A DNA stretch of 64,000 nucleotides, from positions 1 through 64,000 of the forward strand of contig UQLB01000006.1 of the NCBI GenBank assembly GCA_900541725.1, read 5' to 3'. Positions 1 to 7,975 of the stretch are shown here, one piece after another. Positions within the stretch are counted from its first letter, which is position 1. Each line of letters begins with the position of its first letter. The stretch is from an uncultured Collinsella sp. Its GTDB lineage: Bacteria; Actinomycetota; Coriobacteriia; Coriobacteriales; Coriobacteriaceae. The notes under the pieces are model-generated. The model was not told the DNA's origin and ran no database searches. It saw only the letters and a program-made list of their open reading frames with translations. The translations under genes were made by a program, and so were the position numbers.

Positions 1-21
1 CCGGCCCTCAGGGTATCGGGT

Positions 22-59
22 TCCCACATTCATCCGCACATGTGCGGATGAATGTGGGA
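22..59. repeat. 38-bp perfect palindrome upstream of the MFS gene
   Basis: The two 19-base arms (22-40 and 41-59) are exact reverse complements with no loop; the centre reads CATCCGCACATGTGCGGATG. It lies about 105 bases before the MFS start codon. It could be an operator for an unseen regulator, a terminator stem for a gene left of the window (there is no T-run on either side), or an intergenic repeat. Confidence 0.7.
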
Positions 60-164
60 GGTGTTCGGATGAAGTTGATAATCAAGGGTTGCATATGGAA
101 AGATTGAGTCGATGGTCGGCGGTCAATGCCCGCGGCCCGTATTCGTATGCAACAAGGAGCGCCC

Positions 165-1445
165 ATGTCCCCATCTCTAATCTCAAAATCCCAACCGTCG
201 CTGTCCGCGCAGGCTAAGCGTCTGGTGGCAATGCGCTTTCTCATCTACACCGGCTTCCAGACCAGTTACTTTATCGGCGTCATCGGAACGCTTACCTATG
301 CGGACGGCGCCTCGGTCGTCGCGACGTCGCTGGCCGTTCTGTTTATGAACGTCTTCGTGATCCTGGGGTCCTTTGCGGGCGGTGCGGCGCTCGACGCCTG
401 GGGTCCGCGCCGCCATTTTATGCTGAGCATCGTCGGCACGCTGGCAACGGGCGCGGCGATCATCGCCTTTGGCAGCGCGACCGGAACGGTCCTTGCCGGC
501 GCAGTACTCTTGGGTTTTGTGATGGGGTTCGCCCAGCCCATCGCCACGTCCTACCCGGCATACCTCACCGACGACCCGGTCGAGCTCAAAGACATCAACT
601 CTGCCATCACCATGTTCTCCAACGTGAGCATCATCGTCGGCCCCACGCTGGGCGGCTTTGTGGCGGCTGCAGCATCGTCGCGCGCGGTGTTCGTGCTCAT
701 GATGCTGCTCACCCTGCTTGCATTCATTGCCGGCTGGGGCTTTAAGCCGCAAACAGGTCGCGTCGCCGGACGGGAGAATGCCGATTCGGCAGAGGAGGGG
801 GAGCGTGCGGGACAAAGCCCCAACCTCAGCACGTCCGCCCGCGCCACCTTCGCGACTAGCATCAAGACGGTCTTCACCAACAGCGTCCTCGCCCTGCTCT
901 TCTGCATCATCTTCCTCTCGAACTTTGGCTACGGAGCCTTCGATCCGCTGGAGTCGTTCTTCTATCGCGACGTCCTGCACGTCGGCGTCGAATGGATGGG
1001 CTGGCTCTCGTCGGCCTGCGGCGTGGGCGCAGTGCTGGGCGCCGTGGTCGCGCTCCGCATGCCGCCGCGCCTCGTCAGCCTTAAAACGCTGCTCGTGGCG
1101 CTTATGTCCGTGGGCCTGGGAAGCCTGCTTTACGTGGGCACGCCGTACGTGGGCGTGGCCCTTATTGGTCAGATCGCCCTGGGCGTGGCCTGGGGCGTCG
1201 TCAACCCGCTCCACAACACCATCGTGCAAACGACAGCGCCGCTCGAGCAACTCGGCCGCGTCAACTCGGTCATGGGCTTTGGCAACATGTTCGCCGGCGT
1301 GGCCCCGCTGGCGATTGCCCCGTGGCTGGCGGCGACGTTTGGCGTGCAGCAGACGCTCGTAGGGGCGGGCATGGTCGTGACGGCGGTTCCCGCGGCGCTG
1401 CTGCTGTTTGGACGCCGGCATTTGGATCGTGCCGCAAAGCAGTAA
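165..1445 (+). CDS. MFS-type transporter
   Basis: A 426-residue membrane protein with the pattern of a 12-helix major facilitator: long hydrophobic segments separated by short loops, and a longer hydrophilic central loop (about residues 195-230, rich in E, G and R) between the two six-helix halves. Loop 2-3 carries a motif-A-like stretch (GAALDAWGPRR, about residues 75-85). Such proteins drive proton-coupled export of drugs or metabolites; the substrate cannot be read from the sequence. The start at 165 is chosen because AAGGAG lies 8 bases upstream; an upstream in-frame ATG at 126 has no such site. No obvious operon partner; a HAD gene follows after about 220 bases of repeat-bearing DNA. Confidence 0.88.
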   Translation: MSPSLISKSQPSLSAQAKRLVAMRFLIYTGFQTSYFIGVIGTLTYADGASVVATSLAVLFMNVFVILGSFAGGAALDAWGPRRHFMLSIVGTLATGAAIIAFGSATGTVLAGAVLLGFVMGFAQPIATSYPAYLTDDPVELKDINSAITMFSNVSIIVGPTLGGFVAAAASSRAVFVLMMLLTLLAFIAGWGFKPQTGRVAGRENADSAEEGERAGQSPNLSTSARATFATSIKTVFTNSVLALLFCIIFLSNFGYGAFDPLESFFYRDVLHVGVEWMGWLSSACGVGAVLGAVVALRMPPRLVSLKTLLVALMSVGLGSLLYVGTPYVGVALIGQIALGVAWGVVNPLHNTIVQTTAPLEQLGRVNSVMGFGNMFAGVAPLAIAPWLAATFGVQQTLVGAGMVVTAVPAALLLFGRRHLDRAAKQ

Positions 1446-1510
1446 AAACCGTCACAACATTCGATGAAAATCGCGATTTTGCCGAAAAACGCCGAATGTT
1501 GTGATGGTTT
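1446..1510. repeat. Intergenic inverted repeat, CACAACATTCG module, copy 1
   Basis: Arms beginning AAACCGTCACAACATTCG and ending CGAATGTTGTGATGGTTT flank a core with a second small palindrome (AAAATCGCGATTTT). A near-identical copy lies at 13121-13180 in the same orientation. In both places it sits next to a CCACCACAAAGG module, but the order of the two modules is swapped. It starts right at the MFS stop codon. Confidence 0.75.
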
Positions 1511-1542
1511 GCGCCCCGGGCCAGGCCACCCTTCGGGTCCGG

Positions 1543-1579
1543 CCACCACAAAGGGGCCAGGCACCTTTGTGGTGGTTTT
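1543..1579. repeat. Intergenic hairpin, CCACCACAAAGG module, copy 1
   Basis: CCACCACAAAGG and CCTTTGTGGTGG form a 12-bp stem around a GGCCAGGCA-type loop, followed on the plus strand by a T-run, so it could also terminate transcription from the MFS gene. Related copies are at 2505-2537, 13076-13110 and 47641-47676. Confidence 0.75.
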
Positions 1580-1669
1580 TGCTTTGACGGGCCGCGCCTG
1601 CGCCTTGGTATACCATGTACACCATTTCCGACCTCATCCAGCATCGCCGCACAACCCAGAAAGGCCCCC

Positions 1670-2491
1670 ATGGACACCACCTTCAGCCACATCAAAGCCG
1701 TGTTCTGCGATATCGACGGTACGCTGCTCACGAGCCAGCACACGGTGTCCCCGCGCACCGTGGCGGCGATCCGCGCCCTGCGCGAGCGCGGCGTGCTCTT
1801 TGGCCTGTGCACCGGGCGCGACGCCCACGCGACCGAGGCCATGTACGAGCTCTGGGGCATCGAAGGCCTGGTAGACGTGCTGGTGGGCTGCGGCGGCGCC
1901 GAAGTCGTCGACCGCGCGCACGGCATCAACGAGCTGAGCTTCCCGCTACCGGGCGAGACCATCGCGCGCATCTGCGAGCACATGGCAGGCCTGCCGGCAA
2001 CGCCCGTTTGCCCCCGGGACGGCGTACTCTATGTGCCCGAGAGCAATGCGTGCGTCGAACACCTGTCGCGTGTCGACGGCGTGCCCTACAAGGTGGTCGA
2101 CTTTGCCGTGTTTTTGCGCGGGCCTCAGCCCAAGGTGATGTTTACCATGGCGCCCGAGGTGATGCCGCAGGTCATCGAACGGGCGTCGTCGCTCGCCGAT
2201 GACACTGTTAAGGCAGCTGCTCTACAGACCACGCAGCGACTCTACGAATTCATGGATCCGCGCGTGTCCAAGACGCGCGGCCTTGTGCGCGTGGCGGAGC
2301 TCAACGACATGGGGCTCCAGGACATCTGCGTGTTTGGCGATGCCGATAACGACACCTGCATGGTGGCCGACGCCGGCGTGGGTGTGGCCATGGCAAACGG
2401 CAGCGATGCCACCCGCTTCGCCGCCGATTTTGTAACCGCCAGCAACGACAAAGACGGCATCGCGATTTTTATCGAGGAGCATCTGCTGTAG
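1670..2491 (+). CDS. Cof-type HAD-superfamily hydrolase
   Basis: A 273-residue haloacid-dehalogenase phosphatase of the Cof/YbiV type. Motif I is near the N-terminus (FCDIDGTLL, about residues 12-20, with both catalytic Asp residues). A mobile C2 cap domain fills the middle. Motif IV is GDADNDTCMVADAG (about residues 223-236), with the acidic pair that binds Mg2+. Members dephosphorylate sugar phosphates or flavin precursors in the cytoplasm; the exact substrate is unknown. The gene stands alone, flanked on both sides by hairpin repeats of the CCACCACAAAGG family. Confidence 0.92.
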   Translation: MDTTFSHIKAVFCDIDGTLLTSQHTVSPRTVAAIRALRERGVLFGLCTGRDAHATEAMYELWGIEGLVDVLVGCGGAEVVDRAHGINELSFPLPGETIARICEHMAGLPATPVCPRDGVLYVPESNACVEHLSRVDGVPYKVVDFAVFLRGPQPKVMFTMAPEVMPQVIERASSLADDTVKAAALQTTQRLYEFMDPRVSKTRGLVRVAELNDMGLQDICVFGDADNDTCMVADAGVGVAMANGSDATRFAADFVTASNDKDGIAIFIEEHLL

Positions 2492-2883
2492 CGCCGGGGG
2501 AGAGCCACCACAAGGGGAACAGGCACCTTTGCGGTGGCCTCAGGCGATTTGGGCGAGTTGATGCCTAAAATCTGCGCGAGAATCAAAATAACGTTGTCTG
2601 AACATTACGCTTCTAACCACCGATGAGTTAAAGATATTCTCATCAGTTTGGTAGGGTATTTCTCCCGGTAAATGACCTACAGCTCATGGTCAATTTTCGA
2701 CTGTTTACAGGATGTTTACTCTTGAGCAAAAGGTTGACAATTCGCTACAAAACTATCGGTTTATTTGCCCAGATGTTCAACAATCGTTACAATATTCATT
2801 ACTAAGCGTGCGCAATTTCAGGTTGCGCAGATACGTTTGATAGTGAAAGAGCAAGATCGCGGTCTCTTGGGGATGAGACATCG
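2492..2883 (+). promoter_or_regulatory. AT-rich leader and probable promoter of the pilus operon
   Basis: A 392-base gene-free stretch, clearly more AT-rich than its surroundings. The best sigma-70-like site is TTGCCC at 2765-2770, a 17-base spacer, and TACAAT at 2788-2793. A second TTGACA at 2734 lacks a good -10. The 5' untranslated region would then hold a small hairpin TGCGCAA-loop-TTGCGCA (2809-2829) and end with GGGGATGAG before the start at 2884. A GATGAG...CTCATC inverted pair lies near 2621-2643. Confidence 0.45.
2505..2537. repeat. CCACCACAAAGG hairpin module, copy 2 (degenerate)
   Basis: CCACCACAAGGGG ... CACCTTTGCGGTGG follows the HAD stop codon by 13 bases. One stem position is mismatched compared with the copies at 1543 and 13076. 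Confidence 0.65.
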
Positions 2884-5800
2884 ATGAAAGCGAATTCAGA
2901 AAAAACTAAGCAGAGTAAAAAAGCGACGCGCCGCGTACTGGCAGGCGTTTTGTGCGGAGCCTCCGTTTTGAGCCTGGTGCTGTCGCTCGTCATGCCTCCG
3001 ATCTCGCAGGCCATTGCCAACGATGCCCAGACGGTTCCTGCCGAGGAAACTGTGATGGGGGGGGGTTCCTCAAGTGAGTCTACTGATGTAGATAACACCA
3101 ACAACGGGGATACCGAAAACCAGAATAGTGACGACGCAGAGGGTGGCGAGTCTGGCTCTTCAAATAGTGTTGAGCAGGCTCAGAGTGCGAATGCGGCTTC
3201 AGCGGGAGCGACGGCCACCGTGAAGCCGGGAATTTACGTTCCCACGTCTATCGGTATCGGTACGAATATCAATGTCTCAACCCCTGATCCCGGCGTGGCC
3301 ACCTACGTCGGCCGCGACATGTACATCGGTGGTAAGCCGAGCGATAAGCCGAGCGACGGCACTATCGATCTTGATGCGGACAACGCCCCCACCGGCTCAT
3401 ATGCCGCTGAGGCGGAGGGCCTTACCGTGGTCCGTGGCAAGCTTGCCATGAATCCACTCAAAGAGAGCTGGCCCTATAATAATAGTGGCGGCGCTGGTTT
3501 CCGCTTTGGCACCGTTGGTTTTGGTTCCCAGTTCCGTCCTGTCTACGGCAGCACCGTGCTTGCGGTCGCCGGAATCGACAGTGCGATCACCAAAATGAGC
3601 GTTGGTTACAACGGCAACTTGCCGGGGGCGACTACCGTTGGCGCTTGGAACAAAGGCGCTTGGGTCGGACAGCAGAGACCTTTTGAGGGCGCGACTCCTT
3701 CCGGCTTTGCCTACACCGCGCAAATCGCAGGCCCCATCACATACTGGCGCGATAGCGACTATAAACGCCAGTCTGTGGTGACAATGCAGGGTAATTGGTA
3801 CGAGGGCTTGTCTGCTCTGGAAAGCACCCTGTTCAATAAAGCTGTTGATTTGACTAATGTCAACGGTAGCGATTATTCGAGCTATAACGGTACAAATGGA
3901 TACCTCTCGAAGCTATCGAAACAGCTCGACTCGTTTAAAGATACCGGCGAGGTGGATGTCAACGGCTTTGCAGAGCCTAATAGCAACTACGTCATCAACA
4001 AGTACAATAACGACGGAACAAGCTATACACTCAAATTCGATGGTAGCGACGATGGTAGCGGCAAGTCTGTTTCCGGTGCGCTCGATACCGGAATCCCGAA
4101 CAATAAGATTCGCAACACCGAGCGACTCATCACCTTTACCGGCGATGGAACTTCTATGCAACAGGTCTTCACCATCGCCGGTTCCGAGCTCTCCAACTGG
4201 AAGGATGGCGTCTACTACCGCGGCGTCGACTTTAAGTTCACCAATATCCCCGAAGGCGCATCCATTGTCGTGAACGTTACAGGTACTAATCCTGTCGAGT
4301 TCCACAACGGCTGGCGCTTCTGGTGGGGAGATACAGAAATATCTCGCGGTTACGAGAGTCAGTACGCCAAGAAAGACCTTGACGCGAAATACTCGCTGGC
4401 CTCCCAGTCCATCATGTGGAACTTCGTCGATACCACCAGCCTTACCATTCGAGGCGGCATCGCGGGAGAGGACCGCGCGGACTGGGGATACAGTGGCACA
4501 GTCAGCGGTGCTAAGTGGACTGACGACGATCCTGCGGCGGCTATGATCGGATCGATTCTCGTTCCCAACGGAAGTTTCGACGACCATGTGACTACCAACG
4601 GTCGCGTTTATGTGGGCGTCGATTTCTCAATGAACAGCCCGAAGGTTGCCGCAGCATTTGGTGAGGGTAACTCGGCTTCCGTCATCGATATGGATCAGGA
4701 GCGTCACAACTTCCCGTGGTCCGGGTCGTATACACCGGACGGCTCTGCCATTGCGTGGAGCAAGGTCGACGCTGCGGACGGCACTACGCTGCTCCCCGGT
4801 TCCTCGTGGGCTATCTATGGTTCTGTCGAGGATGCTGTCGCGGGCAATAGCAATAACGCTATCGTGACGGTGACTGACGGCGATGCCAACGATTACGATT
4901 CGGATGATGGCGAGCTTCAGTTCAACTATTTGAATCAGAAGGCCAAAATTGGCGATCCCAACGATAAAGACTACTTCACGTACTACATTCGCGAGGTCAA
5001 GGCGCCGGCTGGTTATCAGAAGTCGGACACCATCTACTACGCAATCATGAACAATACCGGCGAGCAGGTGAACTATGTTCAGGGTTATGTGGATACGGTG
5101 AACGGAAATAAGCTCGTTTCATTCGATGATTCCAACACCACGGGCGCCATCTCCAACACCAAGATCACCGGTACGGTGTCTTGGACCAAGGTTGAGGAAG
5201 GAGACAAGGGATACACTCCTTTGGCTGGTTCCGAGTGGAAGCTTGCGAAACTGGGTGCCGATGGTACGACCGAGGCGCAGTCTTGGACCGTGAGCGACCA
5301 GTCGGCTTCGGGCGAGACCACGTGGGCCGATGCCGACGTCACGAATGGCAAGTTCAAGCTCGAGGGTCTGCTGCCGGGCACGTACACGCTTGTTGAGACC
5401 CAGGCTCCGTTTGGCTACGAACTGAAGAACACCTACAAGTTCACGGTGGACAGCACAAACGGCTCCATTACGTGGAAAGAGAACGAGCAGCCGAGCATCG
5501 TTGGCGGCACTACGTACATCTCCGACAAGTGCAGTGCTACGTCCGTGAAGATCCCGGTGACCAAATCCGTTCGCAATACGGATTGGCCGAAGGATGCTGA
5601 CGGCAACTATGTGCCGTTCGAGTTCAGCATTGTGGCTACGGGTGACTATGCAGCCGAAGCCCCCATGCCCGAAGCGCCCAAGATTTCTGTTGCCCCAAAG
5701 GCAACGGAGACCGCCGCCGACAAGCTCAACAACATCACGGCGACCTTTGGCGCCATGACGTTCAACAAGTCGCACCTGTCCGATACCCCCGGTACGGCGG

Positions 5801-6207
5801 ATGACTACGCCAGGACCTACACCTACACGGTGAAGGAGGTCGCGCCTACCACCGGTGCCATCGACAAGCTTCGCTACTCCAAGGCCGAGTACCAGGTGGC
5901 CGTCACGGTGAAGGCCGTCATGGATGAGACCACTGGCAAGTACTCCGGCCTCACCACCTCCACCACGGTCACGCAGGTGAAGGACGACATGGGCAACACC
6001 GTGAGTAACACCATCGGCAAGGACGCCGCGCCCAACGCCATTCCCGCCTCCACCTTCACCAACACCTACTCCACCTCTTTGCCCCTTTCTGGTATGTCGG
6101 GCGTCACTCTGACGTACCTTGCCGGCGCGGCGGTGCTTTGCGCTGCTGCAGCCTGGATGCACATTCGTCGCAAGGCGAATGCGAAGGGAGGTGAGCGTCG
6201 TGAATAA
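2884..6207 (+). CDS. Large sortase-anchored pilus tip adhesin (choice-of-anchor A / SpaA-type)
   Basis: A 1107-residue secreted surface protein. There is a signal peptide (KK-ATRR then a hydrophobic core to about residue 40) and a low-complexity S/D/N/E-rich stretch (about 58-105). A large N-terminal half resembles choice-of-anchor A adhesin domains (FGTVGFGSQFRPVYGSTVLA, and later NFVDTTSLTI and GSILVPN). Then come Cna-B/SpaA domains with E-box motifs (REVKAPAGY, ETQAPFGY), an FctA-like isopeptide pilin domain (about 880-1060), an LPLSG sorting motif (about 1065), a hydrophobic helix and an R/K tail. Its size and first position suggest a tip adhesin. A run of nine G at 3057-3065 lies inside the reading frame just after the signal peptide. 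Confidence 0.85.
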   Translation: MKANSEKTKQSKKATRRVLAGVLCGASVLSLVLSLVMPPISQAIANDAQTVPAEETVMGGGSSSESTDVDNTNNGDTENQNSDDAEGGESGSSNSVEQAQSANAASAGATATVKPGIYVPTSIGIGTNINVSTPDPGVATYVGRDMYIGGKPSDKPSDGTIDLDADNAPTGSYAAEAEGLTVVRGKLAMNPLKESWPYNNSGGAGFRFGTVGFGSQFRPVYGSTVLAVAGIDSAITKMSVGYNGNLPGATTVGAWNKGAWVGQQRPFEGATPSGFAYTAQIAGPITYWRDSDYKRQSVVTMQGNWYEGLSALESTLFNKAVDLTNVNGSDYSSYNGTNGYLSKLSKQLDSFKDTGEVDVNGFAEPNSNYVINKYNNDGTSYTLKFDGSDDGSGKSVSGALDTGIPNNKIRNTERLITFTGDGTSMQQVFTIAGSELSNWKDGVYYRGVDFKFTNIPEGASIVVNVTGTNPVEFHNGWRFWWGDTEISRGYESQYAKKDLDAKYSLASQSIMWNFVDTTSLTIRGGIAGEDRADWGYSGTVSGAKWTDDDPAAAMIGSILVPNGSFDDHVTTNGRVYVGVDFSMNSPKVAAAFGEGNSASVIDMDQERHNFPWSGSYTPDGSAIAWSKVDAADGTTLLPGSSWAIYGSVEDAVAGNSNNAIVTVTDGDANDYDSDDGELQFNYLNQKAKIGDPNDKDYFTYYIREVKAPAGYQKSDTIYYAIMNNTGEQVNYVQGYVDTVNGNKLVSFDDSNTTGAISNTKITGTVSWTKVEEGDKGYTPLAGSEWKLAKLGADGTTEAQSWTVSDQSASGETTWADADVTNGKFKLEGLLPGTYTLVETQAPFGYELKNTYKFTVDSTNGSITWKENEQPSIVGGTTYISDKCSATSVKIPVTKSVRNTDWPKDADGNYVPFEFSIVATGDYAAEAPMPEAPKISVAPKATETAADKLNNITATFGAMTFNKSHLSDTPGTADDYARTYTYTVKEVAPTTGAIDKLRYSKAEYQVAVTVKAVMDETTGKYSGLTTSTTVTQVKDDMGNTVSNTIGKDAAPNAIPASTFTNTYSTSLPLSGMSGVTLTYLAGAAVLCAAAAWMHIRRKANAKGGERRE

Positions 6208-7867
6208 GAAAGTTTGCTCCTTCCCGATCTTGTTTGCGCTGCTTGCCCTCCTGATTGGCACCTGCGCGGTTGTGTTCCCCGCATCCGCGCAGGCCGCGCC
6301 GACCTCGACCGGTTCCATCACGGTGAGCGGCACCGTGGCGAGCAGCTACGACGCCTACCAGATCTTTAGCGCCAACGTCGTCGACGGCGACGGCGACGCC
6401 AAGATCGCCACCGACCTCGCTTGGGCAAACGACGCCGCGCGCGACGCCGCGCTGCCTGTGCTGCACAGCGTCGGCATGCCCAATTCCCAGACCACCGCGC
6501 AGGAAGCTGCCGAGTGGCTCAACACCGATTCCCACCTTACGAGCGCGCTGAGCGCACAGCTCGCTCGTTCCCTCCAGAGCTCTGGCGCCGAGCCCGTGGC
6601 CCTTAACGCGGGCACGGCGGCCGAGCTGCCCTGCGGCTACTGGCTCATCGTCGCCGACGACGACGCCATCGCCCAGAACGAGGCCGGCACCGCGCCGATC
6701 ATGGCCCTGGTGGGCGGCAGCGCCGTCACCGTCAAGCCCAAGGCCGCGACCCCCAAGGTCGCCAAGCACGTGCTGGAGGACAGTACCGCCGCCTGGGGCA
6801 AGGCCGCCGACGCCACGGTCGCCGACGACCTGTATTGGCGCCTCTCTGCCACGGTCCCGGCGGGTCTCGCCGCCTACGACACCTACGCGGTGCAGTTCGT
6901 CGACACCATGAGCGCGGGACTCGACCCCTCCAAGGTGGCCGCGAGCATGCGCGTGTACGTGGCGGCGGGCGCGGACGGCGGCTTCGACGCCGTCTCGACC
7001 GGTAAGGACGGCCGCGCCGGCACCGAGCCCGCGAAGGGTTGGACCGACATCACGGCCCAGTGCGCCACCAAGGTAGCGGCGGACGGAACCTTCACCGTGC
7101 GCACCGGCGACCTCATCGCCGCGCTCGGCGGGGCCGACGCCTTTACCGCCGGCGCCCGCGTGGTCGCCGTGTACAACGCGCCGCTCAACAGCGCATGCAA
7201 CCACGGCATCGCGAAGGGCAACCCCAACGAGGTCTACCTGCGCTACCCGCGCTCTCCCTTTGCCGACCAGTCCGGCGACGCGGGCTTCACCCGCACGCCG
7301 AGCGACGATGCGTGCGCCTACACCTGGGATCTTGCGCTCACCAAGCGCGGCAGCGACGGCGACAAGCCGCTTGCCGGGGCGGTCCTGAGCATCGCCGACG
7401 ACCGCGGTCGCACGCTAGCGGCTGACGGCACGTGGGATGCGGAGGGCAAGGCCACCGTCACCACGGGCGAGGACGGCCGCGTGACCGTCTCGGGCGTGGA
7501 CTCGGGCAAGCTGGAGGTCCGCGAGCTCAAGGCACCCAAGGGCTACGCCGCCTTTGAGGGCACACGCTCCGTGACGGTCAAGGCCGAGTGTCTGGACGTC
7601 GACCAGGTGGCCGCCGCCAAGCCCAAGCTCACCATCACGGCAGAGTCGCCCCTGCGCGCCGACAGCGCGGACGGGTCGACGGGCAGCCTGGAGGCGTCGC
7701 TCATCAACACGCCCACCGGCACGCCCCCTAGCACTATCACCGGAGGCTTCATGCCCTCGACAGGCGATATGGCAATGTACGCCGCGGCCGCCGCAGCGGT
7801 CGCCGGAGCCGCACTCCTCGTGGTCGCGCTCCTGATCAAGCGGGGAGGTGGCAGCCATACAGAGTAG
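6200..7867 (+). CDS. Sortase-anchored isopeptide pilin (minor or ancillary subunit)
   Basis: A 555-residue protein starting with GTG at 6200. The start overlaps the previous stop by 8 bases and sits 7 bases after GGGAGG, so translation is coupled. A signal peptide (hydrophobic to SAQAAP) is followed by a pilin N-domain, a D2-type fimbrial isopeptide domain (PKVAKHVLEDS, about residue 190) and a C-terminal Cna-B domain (ALTKRGSDGDKPLAGAVL) with E-box RELKAPKGY. The cell-wall sorting signal is MPSTGD, a hydrophobic segment and KRGG. It differs from its neighbours in the sorting motif and in markedly higher GC. Probably a base or accessory pilin anchored to peptidoglycan. Confidence 0.82.
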   Translation: MNKKVCSFPILFALLALLIGTCAVVFPASAQAAPTSTGSITVSGTVASSYDAYQIFSANVVDGDGDAKIATDLAWANDAARDAALPVLHSVGMPNSQTTAQEAAEWLNTDSHLTSALSAQLARSLQSSGAEPVALNAGTAAELPCGYWLIVADDDAIAQNEAGTAPIMALVGGSAVTVKPKAATPKVAKHVLEDSTAAWGKAADATVADDLYWRLSATVPAGLAAYDTYAVQFVDTMSAGLDPSKVAASMRVYVAAGADGGFDAVSTGKDGRAGTEPAKGWTDITAQCATKVAADGTFTVRTGDLIAALGGADAFTAGARVVAVYNAPLNSACNHGIAKGNPNEVYLRYPRSPFADQSGDAGFTRTPSDDACAYTWDLALTKRGSDGDKPLAGAVLSIADDRGRTLAADGTWDAEGKATVTTGEDGRVTVSGVDSGKLEVRELKAPKGYAAFEGTRSVTVKAECLDVDQVAAAKPKLTITAESPLRADSADGSTGSLEASLINTPTGTPPSTITGGFMPSTGDMAMYAAAAAAVAGAALLVVALLIKRGGGSHTE

Positions 7868-7975
7868 CCAATGGCCCCACAGAGAGCGGGGCGAGACATA
7901 ACCAAGCAGATGCTTAGACACAGACACACGATGATCGATCGAATGGGAATCAAACGGAAAGCAGGGGAAAAGAAG

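Noticed and set aside
183..1421. 412-codon minus-strand frame opposite the MFS gene
   Set aside because: Histidine- and arginine-rich product typical of a shadow; no ribosome-binding site.
5119..6333. 404-codon minus-strand frame in the tip adhesin
   Set aside because: Antisense to well-supported coding sequence and low-complexity in G, V and R.
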